From assembly GCF_000009625.1 (NCBI RefSeq), contig NC_002678.2, positions 1,612,001-1,676,000 on the forward strand: a DNA stretch of 64,000 nucleotides. The letters are read 5' to 3'. This stretch comes from Mesorhizobium japonicum MAFF 303099. GTDB lineage: Bacteria > Pseudomonadota > Alphaproteobacteria > Rhizobiales > Rhizobiaceae. Under the pieces are notes generated by a model that was not told the origin of the DNA, ran no database searches, and worked only from the letters and a program-made list of their open reading frames with translations. Below are positions 42,638 to 52,480 of the stretch, in pieces (within the stretch, counting starts at the first letter, position 1; each line of letters starts with the position of its first letter). The position numbers were made by a program, and so were the translations under genes.

Positions 42638-44524
42638 ATGACGACGGACACGAAAGCGACGGAAACCAGGGCATTCGAGGCGGATGTTTCGCGGCTGCTG
42701 CACATGATGGTGCATTCGGTCTATTCCGATAAGGACGTGTTCCTGCGCGAGCTGATTTCCAACGCCGCCGACGCCTGCGAAAAGCTGCGCTTCGAGGCCG
42801 TCAGCCGTCCCGAATTGCTGGGCGACGATCCCAAGCCGCGCATTTCGATTTCGGCCGATCCGGACAACAAGGAGATCACCGTCGAGGACAACGGCATCGG
42901 CATGAGCCGCGACGACATGGCCGAGGCCCTGGGCACGATCGCCCGCTCGGGCACGCGCGCCTTCATCGAGCGCGTCGGCTCAGGCACGGAGGACACGCAG
43001 CTCATCGGCCAGTTCGGCGTCGGCTTCTATTCCGCCTTCATGGTCGCCGACCGCGTCGATGTCATCAGCCGCCTGGCCGGAAGCGAAGAGGCCTGGCGCT
43101 GGTCCTCCGACGGCAAGGGTTCCTACGAAATCGCCCCCGCCCCTCTCGAAGCAGCACCCAGGCGCGGCACCCGCGTCGTGCTCCATCTGATGGACGACGC
43201 CGTTTCCTACACCGGCTCCTACCGGCTCGAGCAGTTGGCCAAGTCGCAGTCGGGCCATGTGCCGGTGCCGATCACGCTCATCGAAAAACCCGGCGCCGAG
43301 GCGCGCGACATTGCCGATGGCACGGCACTCTGGGTGCGACCGAAGAGCGAGATCAAGCCCGAGGAATATACCGACTTCTACCGCAGCGTCGCCGGCCAGT
43401 ATGACGAGCCGGCCGCCACCATCCATTTCCGCGCCGAGGGCCGGCAGGAATACTCCGTGCTTGCCTTCGTGCCCGGCTCGCGCCCGTTCGATCTGTTCGA
43501 CCAGGACCGCAAGGGCCGCATGAAGCTCTATGTGCGCCGCGTCTTCATCACCGACGATGCCGACCTGCTGCCGCGCTATCTGCGCTTCGTGCGCGGCCTG
43601 GTCGATTCCGCCGACCTGCCGCTCAACGTCTCGCGCGAAATGATCCAGGAAAGCCCGCTGCTGGCCTCGATCCGCAAGGGCCTGACCAACCGCGTGCTGG
43701 GCGACCTCGCCAAGCTGGCGGAGAACGAGGCCGAGGCCTATGCCAAGGTCTGGGAGAATTTCGGCGTCGTCCTGAAGGAAGGGCTCTACGAGGATTACGA
43801 GCGGCGCGAGCAATTGCTGAAGCTCGCCCGCTTCCACTCGACCGCCTCGGGCGAAGGCTGGCGCGGCCTGGCCGACTATGTCGCGGCGATGAAGGAAGGC
43901 CAGAAGGCGATCTTCTTCATGGCCGGCGACGACCGCGCCAGGCTCGAAGCCTCGCCGCAGCTCGAAGGTTTCAAGGCGCGCGGCATCGAGGTGCTGCTGC
44001 TCACCGACCCGGTCGACAGTTTCTGGGTGACGATGGCGCCGGACTTCGACGGCAAGCCGTTCAAGTCGGTGACGCAAGGCGTCGCCGAACTGTCCGACAT
44101 TCCGCTGCTCGACGACGCAAAGAAGCCGGATACGGCTGCAGCGCCGGAGGTCGACGGCTTCCTGGCCTTCGTCAAATCGGCGCTTGGCGATGCCGTCTCG
44201 GATGTGAAGGCCTCCGACCGCCTGACCGAGAGCGCCGTCTGCCTGGTCGCGCCCGAACATGGCCCCGACCGGCAGTTCGAGCGGCTGATGAACGCCGCCG
44301 GCCGCCTCGACAAGGCGGCCAAGCCCATCCTCGAAATCAACCCGCGCCACGAGCGCGTGCTGGCGCTCGCCGGCCTCGGCGACGAGGACCAGGCCTTCAA
44401 GGATGACGCGGCCCATCTCCTCTACGACGAGGCGCGCGTGCTCGACGGCGACAAGCCGGCCGACGCCAGGGCATTCTCGGAGCGTCTGGCGCGGCTGATC
44501 GCACGCGGCATCGCGAAGGGCTGA
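42638..44524 (+). CDS. htpG: molecular chaperone HtpG (Hsp90 family)
   Basis: 628 residues, full length. GHKL ATPase domain: FLRELISNAADACEKLR (E and N of the N-box), DNGIGMS, and GQFGVGFYSAFMV lid/ATP loop. The middle domain carries YVRRVFITDD and RGLVDSADLPLNVSREMIQ (with the catalytic-loop arginine). A C-terminal dimerisation domain completes it. HtpG folds and protects client proteins in the cytosol in an ATP-driven cycle. Single gene, ended by the strong terminator at 44601-44634. Confidence 0.97.
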   Translation: MTTDTKATETRAFEADVSRLLHMMVHSVYSDKDVFLRELISNAADACEKLRFEAVSRPELLGDDPKPRISISADPDNKEITVEDNGIGMSRDDMAEALGTIARSGTRAFIERVGSGTEDTQLIGQFGVGFYSAFMVADRVDVISRLAGSEEAWRWSSDGKGSYEIAPAPLEAAPRRGTRVVLHLMDDAVSYTGSYRLEQLAKSQSGHVPVPITLIEKPGAEARDIADGTALWVRPKSEIKPEEYTDFYRSVAGQYDEPAATIHFRAEGRQEYSVLAFVPGSRPFDLFDQDRKGRMKLYVRRVFITDDADLLPRYLRFVRGLVDSADLPLNVSREMIQESPLLASIRKGLTNRVLGDLAKLAENEAEAYAKVWENFGVVLKEGLYEDYERREQLLKLARFHSTASGEGWRGLADYVAAMKEGQKAIFFMAGDDRARLEASPQLEGFKARGIEVLLLTDPVDSFWVTMAPDFDGKPFKSVTQGVAELSDIPLLDDAKKPDTAAAPEVDGFLAFVKSALGDAVSDVKASDRLTESAVCLVAPEHGPDRQFERLMNAAGRLDKAAKPILEINPRHERVLALAGLGDEDQAFKDDAAHLLYDEARVLDGDKPADARAFSERLARLIARGIAKG

Positions 44525-44600
44525 GCGCAGGCCGATTCTGGTAAAATCGACGCCGATCGCCCCGGACGCTCCGGCGACGTTTCGCCTCCAGCGAGTGCTA

Positions 44601-44634
44601 AAAAGCCTGGGTGCCGCCAAGCACCCAGGCTTTT
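44601..44634. terminator. bidirectional rho-independent terminator
   Basis: Perfect 14-bp arms AAAAGCCTGGGTGC and GCACCCAGGCTTTT around a 6-nt loop. The A-run on one side and T-run on the other let it work on both strands, fitting the convergent htpG and alpha/beta hydrolase genes. Confidence 0.93.
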
Positions 44635-44650
44635 CTGCGATGATGCCTTC

Positions 44651-45352
44651 TCAGTTCTTGCCGACGCTGGCGGCGGCCTGTTCGATGAGCTTGGCGACCG
44701 CAGCCGGATCGGAGACATAGACCGCGTGACTGCCGGGCACTTCCACCGTCGTCGCGCCGGCCCGGCTCGCCATCTGGCGCTGTGCCGGCGGCGGGATCAT
44801 GTGATCGTCGGTGGCGACCAGATACCAGCTCGGCTTCACTCTCCAGGCCGGCTTGGTGACCTTGCCTTCGAGTGCGGCCACGCCCCACGGCACCTGCGAG
44901 TCCGCCATGAAGGAGGCGAGCGAGGGGCGCACATCCGCGGCGAACGAGGCGGCGAACTTGGCCTTGTCGAGCATCAGGAAGCCGTCGACGGGCGGCAGGA
45001 TCGGCGGTACCGAAGCGCCGGGAGGGGGGTTGGCGATGAGGGTCGAGACCGACTCGCCGGCATCCGCCGCGAAGGCCGCGATATAGACGACACCAGCCAC
45101 CTTGGGATCGGTGCCGGCTTCCGACACCACGACGCCGCCATAGGAGTGGCCGACCAGGATGACATTGCCGGGAGCGGCTGCGATGGCGCGCCTGGTGACA
45201 GCGACATCGTCGGCGAGCGAGGTGGTCGGGTTCTGGACGATGGTGACGTCGTAGCCATCCTTCTTGAGCTGGTGGTAGACCCCTTCCCAGCCGGAGCCAT
45301 CGACGAAGCCACCATGAACGAGGACGACGGAATTTGCTGCGTTCTTGGACAT
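44651..45352 (-). CDS. alpha/beta hydrolase
   Basis: 233 residues from ATG 45352 with AAGGAG 8 nt upstream; the 751-codon open frame upstream of this is a shadow of the regulator on the other strand. Fold words: VLVHGGFVDGSGW (oxyanion loop HGG), nucleophile elbow GHSYGG, acid in ATDDHMIPP and histidine in VPGSHAVYV. These match the esterase/methylesterase-like subgroup close to plant salicylate-binding and hydroxynitrile-lyase-like proteins, which includes many rhizobial members. Divergent from the CadC-like regulator, which probably controls it. Confidence 0.9.
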   Translation of the reverse strand: MSKNAANSVVLVHGGFVDGSGWEGVYHQLKKDGYDVTIVQNPTTSLADDVAVTRRAIAAAPGNVILVGHSYGGVVVSEAGTDPKVAGVVYIAAFAADAGESVSTLIANPPPGASVPPILPPVDGFLMLDKAKFAASFAADVRPSLASFMADSQVPWGVAALEGKVTKPAWRVKPSWYLVATDDHMIPPPAQRQMASRAGATTVEVPGSHAVYVSDPAAVAKLIEQAAASVGKN

Positions 45353-45538
45353 TTGAGTTCTCCTTTTCAAAGTGTTGTTTGCGTTGGTTGCAGGAGGACT
45401 ATGCGACGCAGCCGCCGCGCTCGCTTTGAGGCGGCCTTCAGGACCTCTTGATTTTCCCTTGAGATGGCTTTGATTTTGCGGCCACCACACGGCTACAGTG
45501 TCCGGAATCGTTATTGGCCGGGTTCCGGAGCCAGCAAT

Positions 45539-47089
45539 TTGCCATATCTTTTCGAGGATTTCGCCCTGGACGGCGACCGGCGCGAACTGCGTCGCGGCAA
45601 CAGCCTGATCGCCGTCGAGCCACAAGTGTTCGACCTTTTGCAATATCTCATCCGCAATCGCGAGCGGGTGGTGAGCAAGGACGACCTGGTCGATGCGGTC
45701 TGGCAGGGACGCATCGTCTCGGACGCCACGCTGGCCAGCCGCGTCAACGCCGCGCGCAGCGCGCTTCAGGACAATGGCGAGCAACAGCGCCTTGTCCGCA
45801 CCTTTCCGCGCCGGGGCTTTCGGTTCGTCGGCACCGTGCACGAGGAGGCCGGCGCCGAGGCGACAGCACCGGTCGAGCCGGCGAAGCCTGGCCTTGGCAT
45901 CCCCGCCCGCCCTTCCATCGCCGTGCTGCCTTTCGTGAACCTGAGCGGCGATCCGGATCAGGACTATTTCGCCGACGGCATGGTCGAGGACATCATCACC
46001 GGCCTGTCGCGGATCCGCTGGCTGTTCGTGATCGCGCGGAACTCCTCCTTCACCTACAAGGGCCGCGCGGTTGATATGAAGCAGGTCGGACAAGAGCTTG
46101 GCGTGCGCTATGTGCTGGAAGGCAGCGTGCGCAAGGTGGGAAGCCGCGTGCGCATCACCGGCCAGTTGATCGACACCGAGGATGGCGGCCATCTCTGGGC
46201 CGAACGCTACGACCGCGAGCTGACCGACGTGTTCGCGCTGCAGGACGAGATCACCATCAGCGTGGTCGCGGCCATCGAGCCCAATCTGCGGCGGGCCGAG
46301 ATCGAGCGCGTCAAGCGTCAGCGGCCCGACAGTCTCGACGCCTACGATCTTTTCCTGCGCGCGCTGCCCGACGTCTACACCTTCATGCCGCAAGGTGCCG
46401 CCAGGGGTCTGCCGCTGCTCGATCAGGCGCTGGCCATCGAGCCGAGCTATGCCCTTGTCCACGGCTTTGCCGCCTGGGCGCATCAAACCCTTTTCATTCG
46501 CGGCGGCATGCAGGCGGAGCATAGCGGGAAGGCGTCCCGCCATGCCCATGCGGCGATCGAGCACGGCTCGGGCGACGCCATGGCGCTGGCGCTGGCCGGC
46601 TTCACCATCGGCCTGGTCGAGCATGACCGCAAGCTCGCCGACGAGGCGTTTTCGCAGGCGCTTTCGCTCAGCGCATCCTGTGCCTTCGTCTATGCCTTCG
46701 GCTGCGTGCCGGTGGCCTATGGCGGCGATGCGACACGCGCCATCGACTGGGGCGAGCAGGCGTTGCGGTTGAACCCGCTGGACGCCATGAACTGCGTGCC
46801 GCAAGGCATGATCGGCTTCGGCAACTTTCTCGCCGGTAGGCACGAACAGGCCATTGCTGCCGGACGGCGGGCGGTGGAGATGAACCCCGGCTTCAGCATC
46901 CTGCACGGATGGCTGGCCGCACCCCTTGCCCGGCTCGGACGGATCGAGGAAGCAAAGGCTGCGGGATCACGGTTGATGGCGCTCGACCCGCATTTCACCA
47001 TCGGCCGCTGGTCCGCCGCCGTCGGTCTCGCGCCTGCTATCATCGACGACGTCACCGAGGCCATGCGGCTGGCCGGCCTGCCGGCATAG
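45539..47089 (+). CDS. CadC-like winged-helix regulator with TolB-like and TPR domains
   Basis: 516 residues from a TTG at 45539, chosen because GGAG lies 9 nt upstream and the family begins at YLFEDFALD; ATG 45464 is the alternative. OmpR-type winged helix ~1-95 (RNRERVVSKDDLVDAVWQGR, then RRGFRFVG). A TolB-like domain occupies ~115-260 (PSIAVLPFVNLSGDPDQDYF, YVLEGSVRKVG, ERYDRELTDVFALQDEIT). TPR repeats follow to ~510. Same sensor architecture as 29624-31063. Divergent from the alpha/beta hydrolase. Confidence 0.88.
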   Translation: MPYLFEDFALDGDRRELRRGNSLIAVEPQVFDLLQYLIRNRERVVSKDDLVDAVWQGRIVSDATLASRVNAARSALQDNGEQQRLVRTFPRRGFRFVGTVHEEAGAEATAPVEPAKPGLGIPARPSIAVLPFVNLSGDPDQDYFADGMVEDIITGLSRIRWLFVIARNSSFTYKGRAVDMKQVGQELGVRYVLEGSVRKVGSRVRITGQLIDTEDGGHLWAERYDRELTDVFALQDEITISVVAAIEPNLRRAEIERVKRQRPDSLDAYDLFLRALPDVYTFMPQGAARGLPLLDQALAIEPSYALVHGFAAWAHQTLFIRGGMQAEHSGKASRHAHAAIEHGSGDAMALALAGFTIGLVEHDRKLADEAFSQALSLSASCAFVYAFGCVPVAYGGDATRAIDWGEQALRLNPLDAMNCVPQGMIGFGNFLAGRHEQAIAAGRRAVEMNPGFSILHGWLAAPLARLGRIEEAKAAGSRLMALDPHFTIGRWSAAVGLAPAIIDDVTEAMRLAGLPA

Positions 47090-47294
47090 AAGCCGCCGGC
47101 AAATTCAACCTACCAGATCGAACGGCCATGCCGGCGCCGCCGCGATGCCGTCCGCCGACACGGCGTCCATCGCAGCCGGCGACGCGCCCGATGTCCGCTG
47201 GCTCAATCGCCTGGTGTAGACATCGGGCCACCAATCACCCAATCTTGGCCCCGGGAACAAAACAGGCGCTTCAAAGAAAGCGCACCGGGTGCTC

Positions 47295-48173
47295 ATGAAA
47301 CGACAATGGACATTGTATGATCCACGGCTGGCGTGGCTGCTGGTCGCGCCGGTGCTCCTGCTGCTGATCTTCTTCCTGGTGCTGCCGATCGCCGTGATGG
47401 CCGCCTACACCTTCTTCACCTTCGTCACCGCAGGCGTTGAAACCAGCGCGCTGACGACGGCGAACTGGCACGAATTCCTGACCGACAGCTATTATGCCGG
47501 CTTCCTTTTGAAGACGCTGCGGGTCGGCGCCATCACCGCGCTGCTTTGCGGGGTGCTGGGTTATTTCCCGGCCTATTTCATCTGGGCGACGACCTTCAAG
47601 CACAAATGGCTGCTGCTTCTCCTGCTCATCGTGCCGTTCTGGATCAGCTTCACCATCCGCACCTTTTCGTGGATCAACATCCTGGGCGAACAGGGCGTCA
47701 TCAATGTCGCGCTGCTGAAGATGGGCATCATCAGCGAGCCGTTGCCGATGCTCTACAATGAGGGCGCGGTCATCCTGGGCATGCTGCACTTCCTGCTGCC
47801 CTACATGATCCTCAACGTCTATGTCAGCCTCGAGGGCATCGACCGTACCCTGATTTCGGCCGCGCGCTCGATGGGTTGCACCAGCGCACAGGCGTTCCGC
47901 GAAGTCACGCTTCCGCTTTCGCTGCCGGGCCTGGCGGCAGGCCTGCTGCTCTGCTTCGTGCTGGCCGCCGGCAGCTATGTCACGCCGCAACTGCTCGGCT
48001 CCGGCCGCGACGCGCTGTTCGGCAATCTGATCTACGACACCATCATGGGCGAGCTGAACTGGCCGATGGGCGCCACGCTTTCGATCGTGCTGTTCCTCGT
48101 GCTCGGCTCCTTCGCCGCCATCTACACACGCTTCATGGGCATGTCGCAGATCGTCAAGGGACTGGGCGGATGA
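47295..48173 (+). CDS. polyamine-type ABC transporter permease (PotB-like)
   Basis: 292 residues (GTG 47289 or ATG 47295 start). Six membrane spans. The EAA loop that contacts the ATPase reads SAARSMGCTSAQAFREVTLPLSL (A-x-x-x-G). Other PotB-like words are PFWISFTIRTFSWINILGEQG and GRDALFGNLI. First gene of a permease-permease-binding protein-ATPase operon; its stop overlaps the next start (ATGA). Confidence 0.9.
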   Translation: MKRQWTLYDPRLAWLLVAPVLLLLIFFLVLPIAVMAAYTFFTFVTAGVETSALTTANWHEFLTDSYYAGFLLKTLRVGAITALLCGVLGYFPAYFIWATTFKHKWLLLLLLIVPFWISFTIRTFSWINILGEQGVINVALLKMGIISEPLPMLYNEGAVILGMLHFLLPYMILNVYVSLEGIDRTLISAARSMGCTSAQAFREVTLPLSLPGLAAGLLLCFVLAAGSYVTPQLLGSGRDALFGNLIYDTIMGELNWPMGATLSIVLFLVLGSFAAIYTRFMGMSQIVKGLGG

Positions 48174-49009
48174 AGGCGCGGCGGAAACACGAAGGCAGAT
48201 GGGCCTGGCGGCTGACCGGCTTCGTCACGGTCTGCGTCTACATCTTCATGTTCGCGCCGATCGTAGCGACGGTGATCCTGTCGTTCAACGCCTCGATGTT
48301 CGGCGGCTTCCCGATGACCGGCTTCAGCCTGCAATGGTACGGCAAGCTGATGGCCAACGAGCCGGTGCTGGCCGCCTTCCGCACCTCGCTGTGGATCGCG
48401 CTGGTCACATCAGCCGTCACCACGGCAATCGGCGTCGTCACCTCGTTTGCGCTGGTGCGCTTCGAATTCCGCGGCAAGCAGGCGCTGAGCACGCTGGTGA
48501 TCCTGCCGGCGCTGGTGCCCGAGACCATTCTCGGCGTCGGCCTCCTGGTGCTGATCAAGGCGGTCGACCAGCCGCGGACCATGCTTCTCCTGGTGCTCGG
48601 CCATATACTGCTCGCCGTACCCTATGTGGTGCTGATCACCCAGGCGCGCATGGTCGGTATCCGCCGCGTCTATGAGGAGGCGGCGCTCTCGCTCGGCGCC
48701 TCGCGCTTCTCGTCCTTCCGCGAGATCACGCTGCCGCTGCTCATCCCCGCCGTCGTCGGCGGCGCGCTGCTCGCCTTCACCATCTCGTTCGACAACACGT
48801 CGGCCAGCTTGTTCTGGCGGCCGGCGGGCGTCGAGACCATGCCCACCCAGATCCTTTCGATGCTCAAGATCTCGATCAGCCCGGAGATCAACGCGCTCGG
48901 CACCGTGATGATCCTGGTGACCGTCGGCATCCCGCTGCTCGGCGGCCTGATCCTGCAAAGCCTGACCAGATTGAAACGACGCGGTGAACCAAAGGAGCAA
49001 GCACGATGA
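48170..49009 (+). CDS. polyamine-type ABC transporter permease (PotC-like)
   Basis: 279 residues. A basic N-terminus then a first span (FVTVCVYIFMFAPIVATVIL), four further spans and the EAA loop EEAALSLGASRFSSFREITL. Typical PotC-like end ETMPTQILSMLKISISPEIN. The ATG overlaps the previous stop, and its own stop overlaps the binding-protein start, so translation of all three is coupled. Confidence 0.9.
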   Translation: MKARRKHEGRWAWRLTGFVTVCVYIFMFAPIVATVILSFNASMFGGFPMTGFSLQWYGKLMANEPVLAAFRTSLWIALVTSAVTTAIGVVTSFALVRFEFRGKQALSTLVILPALVPETILGVGLLVLIKAVDQPRTMLLLVLGHILLAVPYVVLITQARMVGIRRVYEEAALSLGASRFSSFREITLPLLIPAVVGGALLAFTISFDNTSASLFWRPAGVETMPTQILSMLKISISPEINALGTVMILVTVGIPLLGGLILQSLTRLKRRGEPKEQAR

Positions 49010-50148
49010 AACTGTCCAACGGCAAGCGGCTTGAACGGCTGCACGATAGATATCAAAACGGCGATCTCAGCCGCCGCACTTTCCTGACGCTGACCGCCGC
49101 CGCGGCCGCCGCGGTCGGCCTCGACATGCCCTGGATGCGGCAGGCGCTCGCCGCGGTCGAGGAGGTTCGCTTCGACGGCTGGGGCGGCACGGTGCAGGAC
49201 GCGATCGACAAATACGCCTTCAAGCCCTACACGGCCAAGACCAAGATCAAGGTGGTCCAGGGCACGTTCGGCGACGAGGACGAGATCATCACCAAGATCA
49301 AGACCGCCAAGCCCGGCGACTACCAGGTCATCCATTCCTCCGGCGTCAACTACTACATCAAATATGTGAATGGCGGCCTGACCTCGGAGATCAACGAGGC
49401 CAACATTCCCAACATGGCCAATGTGCTGCAGCCGATGATCGATCCGTTCCGCAAGCTGACGCCGAAACTCTCGGCCGTGCCTTACGACTACGGCACGACA
49501 GGCATCGCCTACAACACCAAGGTGATCTCGCCCGAGGAGGCCAAGGAAAAGGGCGCCGCCCTTCTGCTCGACAAGAAATACGCCGGCAAGGTCGGCGGCT
49601 ATTCCGACATGACCACTCGCGTCTGGTACGCCGCGCTCGCCACCGGGCAGGATCCCAACAACCTCAAGGACATGGATGCGATCTGGGCCAAGGTGCGCGA
49701 GACGCGCGACCTCGCCAAAAAGTTCTGGAGCTCCGGCGCGGAGCTGATGGACCTGCTTTCCAAGGGCGAGATCGTGGTGACCGACGCCTGGTCGGGCCGC
49801 GTCGCCGCCTTGCAGGACCAGGGCCATCCGATCGGCTATCTCGACCCGGCCGGTTCCTATGCCTGGATGGAGGACATGCTGATCCTGAAAGGCTCGCCAA
49901 TGGCCGAGTGCGAGGAGTTGATCAACTTCATGCTCGACCCGGCGACCGCCATCGCGGTCGCCGAAGGCCAGAGCTATCCGCCGTCGCTCGATCCGACAAA
50001 GGTCAAGCTCACCGAGAAGATCGAGAAGCTGCCGGCCTTCGACAAGACCGGCACGATGAAGTCGCTGACCTTTGCCGACCCGGTCTACTGGGCGACCAAC
50101 GAGGACGCCTGGACCAAGCAGTGGAACAGGATCTCGAAAGGTGCCTGA
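49006..50148 (+). CDS. Tat-exported polyamine-type ABC substrate-binding protein (PotD/PotF-like)
   Basis: 380 residues. Twin-arginine leader SRRTFLTLTAAAAAAVGL with cleavage near ALA. The mature fold shows the PotD pattern: RFDGWGGTVQDAI, the ligand-site words SAVPYDYGTTGIAYNT and VVTDAWSGRV. An AEGQSYPPSLD end-region is typical of this group. Ligand may be a polyamine or another amine. Overlaps the permease before it and the ATPase after it. Confidence 0.9.
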   Translation: MKLSNGKRLERLHDRYQNGDLSRRTFLTLTAAAAAAVGLDMPWMRQALAAVEEVRFDGWGGTVQDAIDKYAFKPYTAKTKIKVVQGTFGDEDEIITKIKTAKPGDYQVIHSSGVNYYIKYVNGGLTSEINEANIPNMANVLQPMIDPFRKLTPKLSAVPYDYGTTGIAYNTKVISPEEAKEKGAALLLDKKYAGKVGGYSDMTTRVWYAALATGQDPNNLKDMDAIWAKVRETRDLAKKFWSSGAELMDLLSKGEIVVTDAWSGRVAALQDQGHPIGYLDPAGSYAWMEDMLILKGSPMAECEELINFMLDPATAIAVAEGQSYPPSLDPTKVKLTEKIEKLPAFDKTGTMKSLTFADPVYWATNEDAWTKQWNRISKGA

Positions 50149-51317
50149 CAGAAACGACCTTTCAGAAGTGCCCCGGCCGGAAGCGGCCGGGGTGGCAAGG
50201 CCCGGCGCGGGCGCACCCGCTCCGAGCGGCGCCGGGACCGGCCAGCCGGCGGTCGAGTTCCGCGACATCGACATCGCCTATGGCAAGTTCGTCGCCGTGC
50301 GCGATTTCTCGCTCTCCATCGCCAAGGGCAGCTTCGTCACGTTGCTCGGGCCTTCGGGCTGCGGCAAGACGACGATCCTGCGCTCCATCGCCGGCCTCGT
50401 CGACATTTCGGGCGGCCAGATCATGATCGACGGGCGCCGGGTGGACGATGTGCCGATCTACAAGCGCAATATCGGCCTGGTCTTCCAGAGCTATGCGCTG
50501 TTCCCGCACAAGAACGTCTTCGACAACGTCGCCTTCGGCCTGAAGTACCGCAACGTGCCGAAGCCCGAGATCGTGCGCAAGGTGCCAGGCGCTCGAAATG
50601 GTGCGGCTGCCGGGCAGCGAGAAGAAGCTGCCGTCGCAGCTGTCGGGCGGGCAGCAGCAGCGCATCGCGCTTGCCCGCGCCATCGTCTTCGAGCCGCAGG
50701 TGCTGCTGCTCGACGAGCCGCTGTCGGCGCTGGACGCGAACATGCGCGAGGAGATGCGCGTCGAGATCAAGAAGATCCAGAAGGAAACCGGCATCACCGC
50801 CATCTTCGTCACCCACGACCAGGAGGAAGCGCTCTCCATGTCGGATCGCATCGTGGTGATGAACGCCGGCGCTGTGGAGCAGATCGGAACCCCGCAGGAG
50901 GTCTATGAAACGCCCGCCACGGCCTTCGTCGCCGACTTCCTCGGCAAGGCCAACATGCTGGCCGGCACCGTGAGCCGGTCCGGCCAGGCAATGGCGGTGA
51001 CGCTTGCCACTGGCCAGACGGTCGAGGTCGCCTGTCCAAGGCCGCCTGCACAGGGCAGCAAGGTCACAGTCGTGCTGCGGCCGCAGAAACTGTCGATCGG
51101 CGCGGCGGCAGGCCCCAACAGGCTGTCCGGCCGTGTCGTCTCGGCCTCGTATCTGGGCGGCAGCGCCATCTATGAGGTCGACATCGGCGGCAAGACCGTC
51201 ATCCGCGCCAACGCGCCGATCACCGGCCGCGTCCTTCGCGAAGGCGAGGCGATCGACCTCGGATTCGATCCCGAAGGCTGCGTTCTGCTCGATGAGGACG
51301 GTCAGCGCATTTCGTGA
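50141..51317 (+). pseudogene. polyamine-type ABC transporter ATPase (PotA-like) broken by a frameshift
   Basis: A GTG at 50141 opens a frame with an N-terminal extension, Walker A LLGPSGCGKTTIL and Q-loop VFQSYALFPH, then [13 protein letters not shown]. At 50582-50588 the expected frame is lost: GTG C CAG GCG CTC GAA ATG needs one base fewer or two more. From 50586 the other frame resumes the same protein: EMVRLPG, signature [14 protein letters not shown], Walker B VLLLDEP, H-loop [10 protein letters not shown], and a TOBE-like end to 51317. Joined, the parts make a normal ~390-residue ATPase. As read, neither half can hydrolyse ATP, so the transporter lacks an engine unless this is a sequencing error or another ATPase substitutes. 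Confidence 0.9.
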
Positions 51318-51368
51318 CGCAAGTCGCCCAGGAGCCGGCCCGGCTCGAGCGGCGCTACGCGGCCGGCT

Positions 51369-52349
51369 TCATTGCCCCGCCGAGACGCTCGCCAGGCGGT
51401 TGGGATGCCTGAGATGGGTTGGCGTGATGCCGGTCTGCTGGCGGAAGACGCGGCTGAAATGGCCGGCATTGGTGAAGCCGCAGCGATAGGCGATGTCACC
51501 GATCTGCAGGTCGCTGCCTTCGAGCAGCGACTTGGCATGATGCACTCTCAGCGCCAGATAGGCCGCCATCGGACCGATGCCGAGTTCGGTGCCGAAAAGC
51601 CGCTCGAGCTGGCGCCGTGAGCAATTCAGGCGGGTTGCGATCTCGGCGACCGACAGCGTCTCCTGCAGGTTGCTCTCCATCAACAGCAAGGCACGCTTGA
51701 CCGACCGGCTCGACGCTGCCGGAAACAGGTCACCGACGGGCTGCACGTCCCGGCTGCTCCTGATGCGGTCGAGCACCAGGATCTTGGCGGCCTTTTCCGC
51801 CGCCTTCTGGCCGATGAACTGGGACACGAAATAGCCGGCAAGGTCGGCCGCACCCGTGCCGCCGGCGCAGGTCGAGCGGCCGCGGTCGACGGAAAACAGG
51901 CTGTCGGCATGCGCGTTGACATCGGGGAACTGGCTACGGAAATCCTTGATGTGGAACCAGCTGACGGCCGCGGCGTAGCCGTCGAGCAGGCCGTAGCGCG
52001 CCAGCACGAAGCTTCCCGTGCACAGCGCCGTCAGCGGCACCCCCTTCTCGGCCGCCCGCAACAGGAAGACCTCCTTGTCGGAACTCAGGCTGCGGTTGGT
52101 GTCGAGCAGGCCGCCGACCACCACGATGTTGTCGAAATCCTCAGGATTGCCGATCCCCTTGGTGGGCAGCAATTCGACACCGCAACTCGCCCGGATCGGC
52201 AGGCCGCGTTCGCCGACGATCTCCCAGTCGAACTCGATCCTGCGGCTGCGATCGCCCTCGTCACCCGCCAGCCGCAGCGTGTCGATGAACAGTGACAGCG
52301 GCGACAGCGTGAAGTCGCGCACCAGGAGAAACGCAAACCGTCTTGCCAT
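51369..52349 (-). CDS. GlxA-type AraC regulator with DJ-1/PfpI domain
   Basis: 326 residues. Class I glutaminase-like N-terminal domain ~1-190, with the cysteine elbow ALCTGSFVLA. C-terminal AraC double helix-turn-helix (VAEIATRLNCSRRQLERLFG and IGDIAYRCGFTNAGHFSRVF). This subgroup often senses quaternary amines or amino acids (GbdR/CdhR-like). It converges on the transporter operon, 51 bp past the ATPase stop, so it may regulate it. No strong ribosome site is visible. Confidence 0.9.
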   Translation of the reverse strand: MARRFAFLLVRDFTLSPLSLFIDTLRLAGDEGDRSRRIEFDWEIVGERGLPIRASCGVELLPTKGIGNPEDFDNIVVVGGLLDTNRSLSSDKEVFLLRAAEKGVPLTALCTGSFVLARYGLLDGYAAAVSWFHIKDFRSQFPDVNAHADSLFSVDRGRSTCAGGTGAADLAGYFVSQFIGQKAAEKAAKILVLDRIRSSRDVQPVGDLFPAASSRSVKRALLLMESNLQETLSVAEIATRLNCSRRQLERLFGTELGIGPMAAYLALRVHHAKSLLEGSDLQIGDIAYRCGFTNAGHFSRVFRQQTGITPTHLRHPNRLASVSAGQ

Positions 52350-52480
52350 TATACTTCCGCAACTCGTTCGCCCGCCTTAGCCGATGCCGCAACTTACCAC
52401 CAGCCTGGAAGGGCAAATTTAAGCGTTTTCTACTACAGTCGTTCGATGAGCTACAGTTCAGGAAAGGTATCCGGGTCGAA

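Noticed and set aside
44651..46906. 751-codon minus-strand frame joined to the alpha/beta hydrolase
   Set aside because: Only the last 233 codons show the hydrolase fold and they have their own AAGGAG site; the rest is antisense to the CadC-like regulator.
50141..51317. Programmed frameshift in the ABC ATPase
   Set aside because: No slippery heptamer, stem or internal stop-overlap architecture is visible at the site; mutation or sequencing error is simpler.
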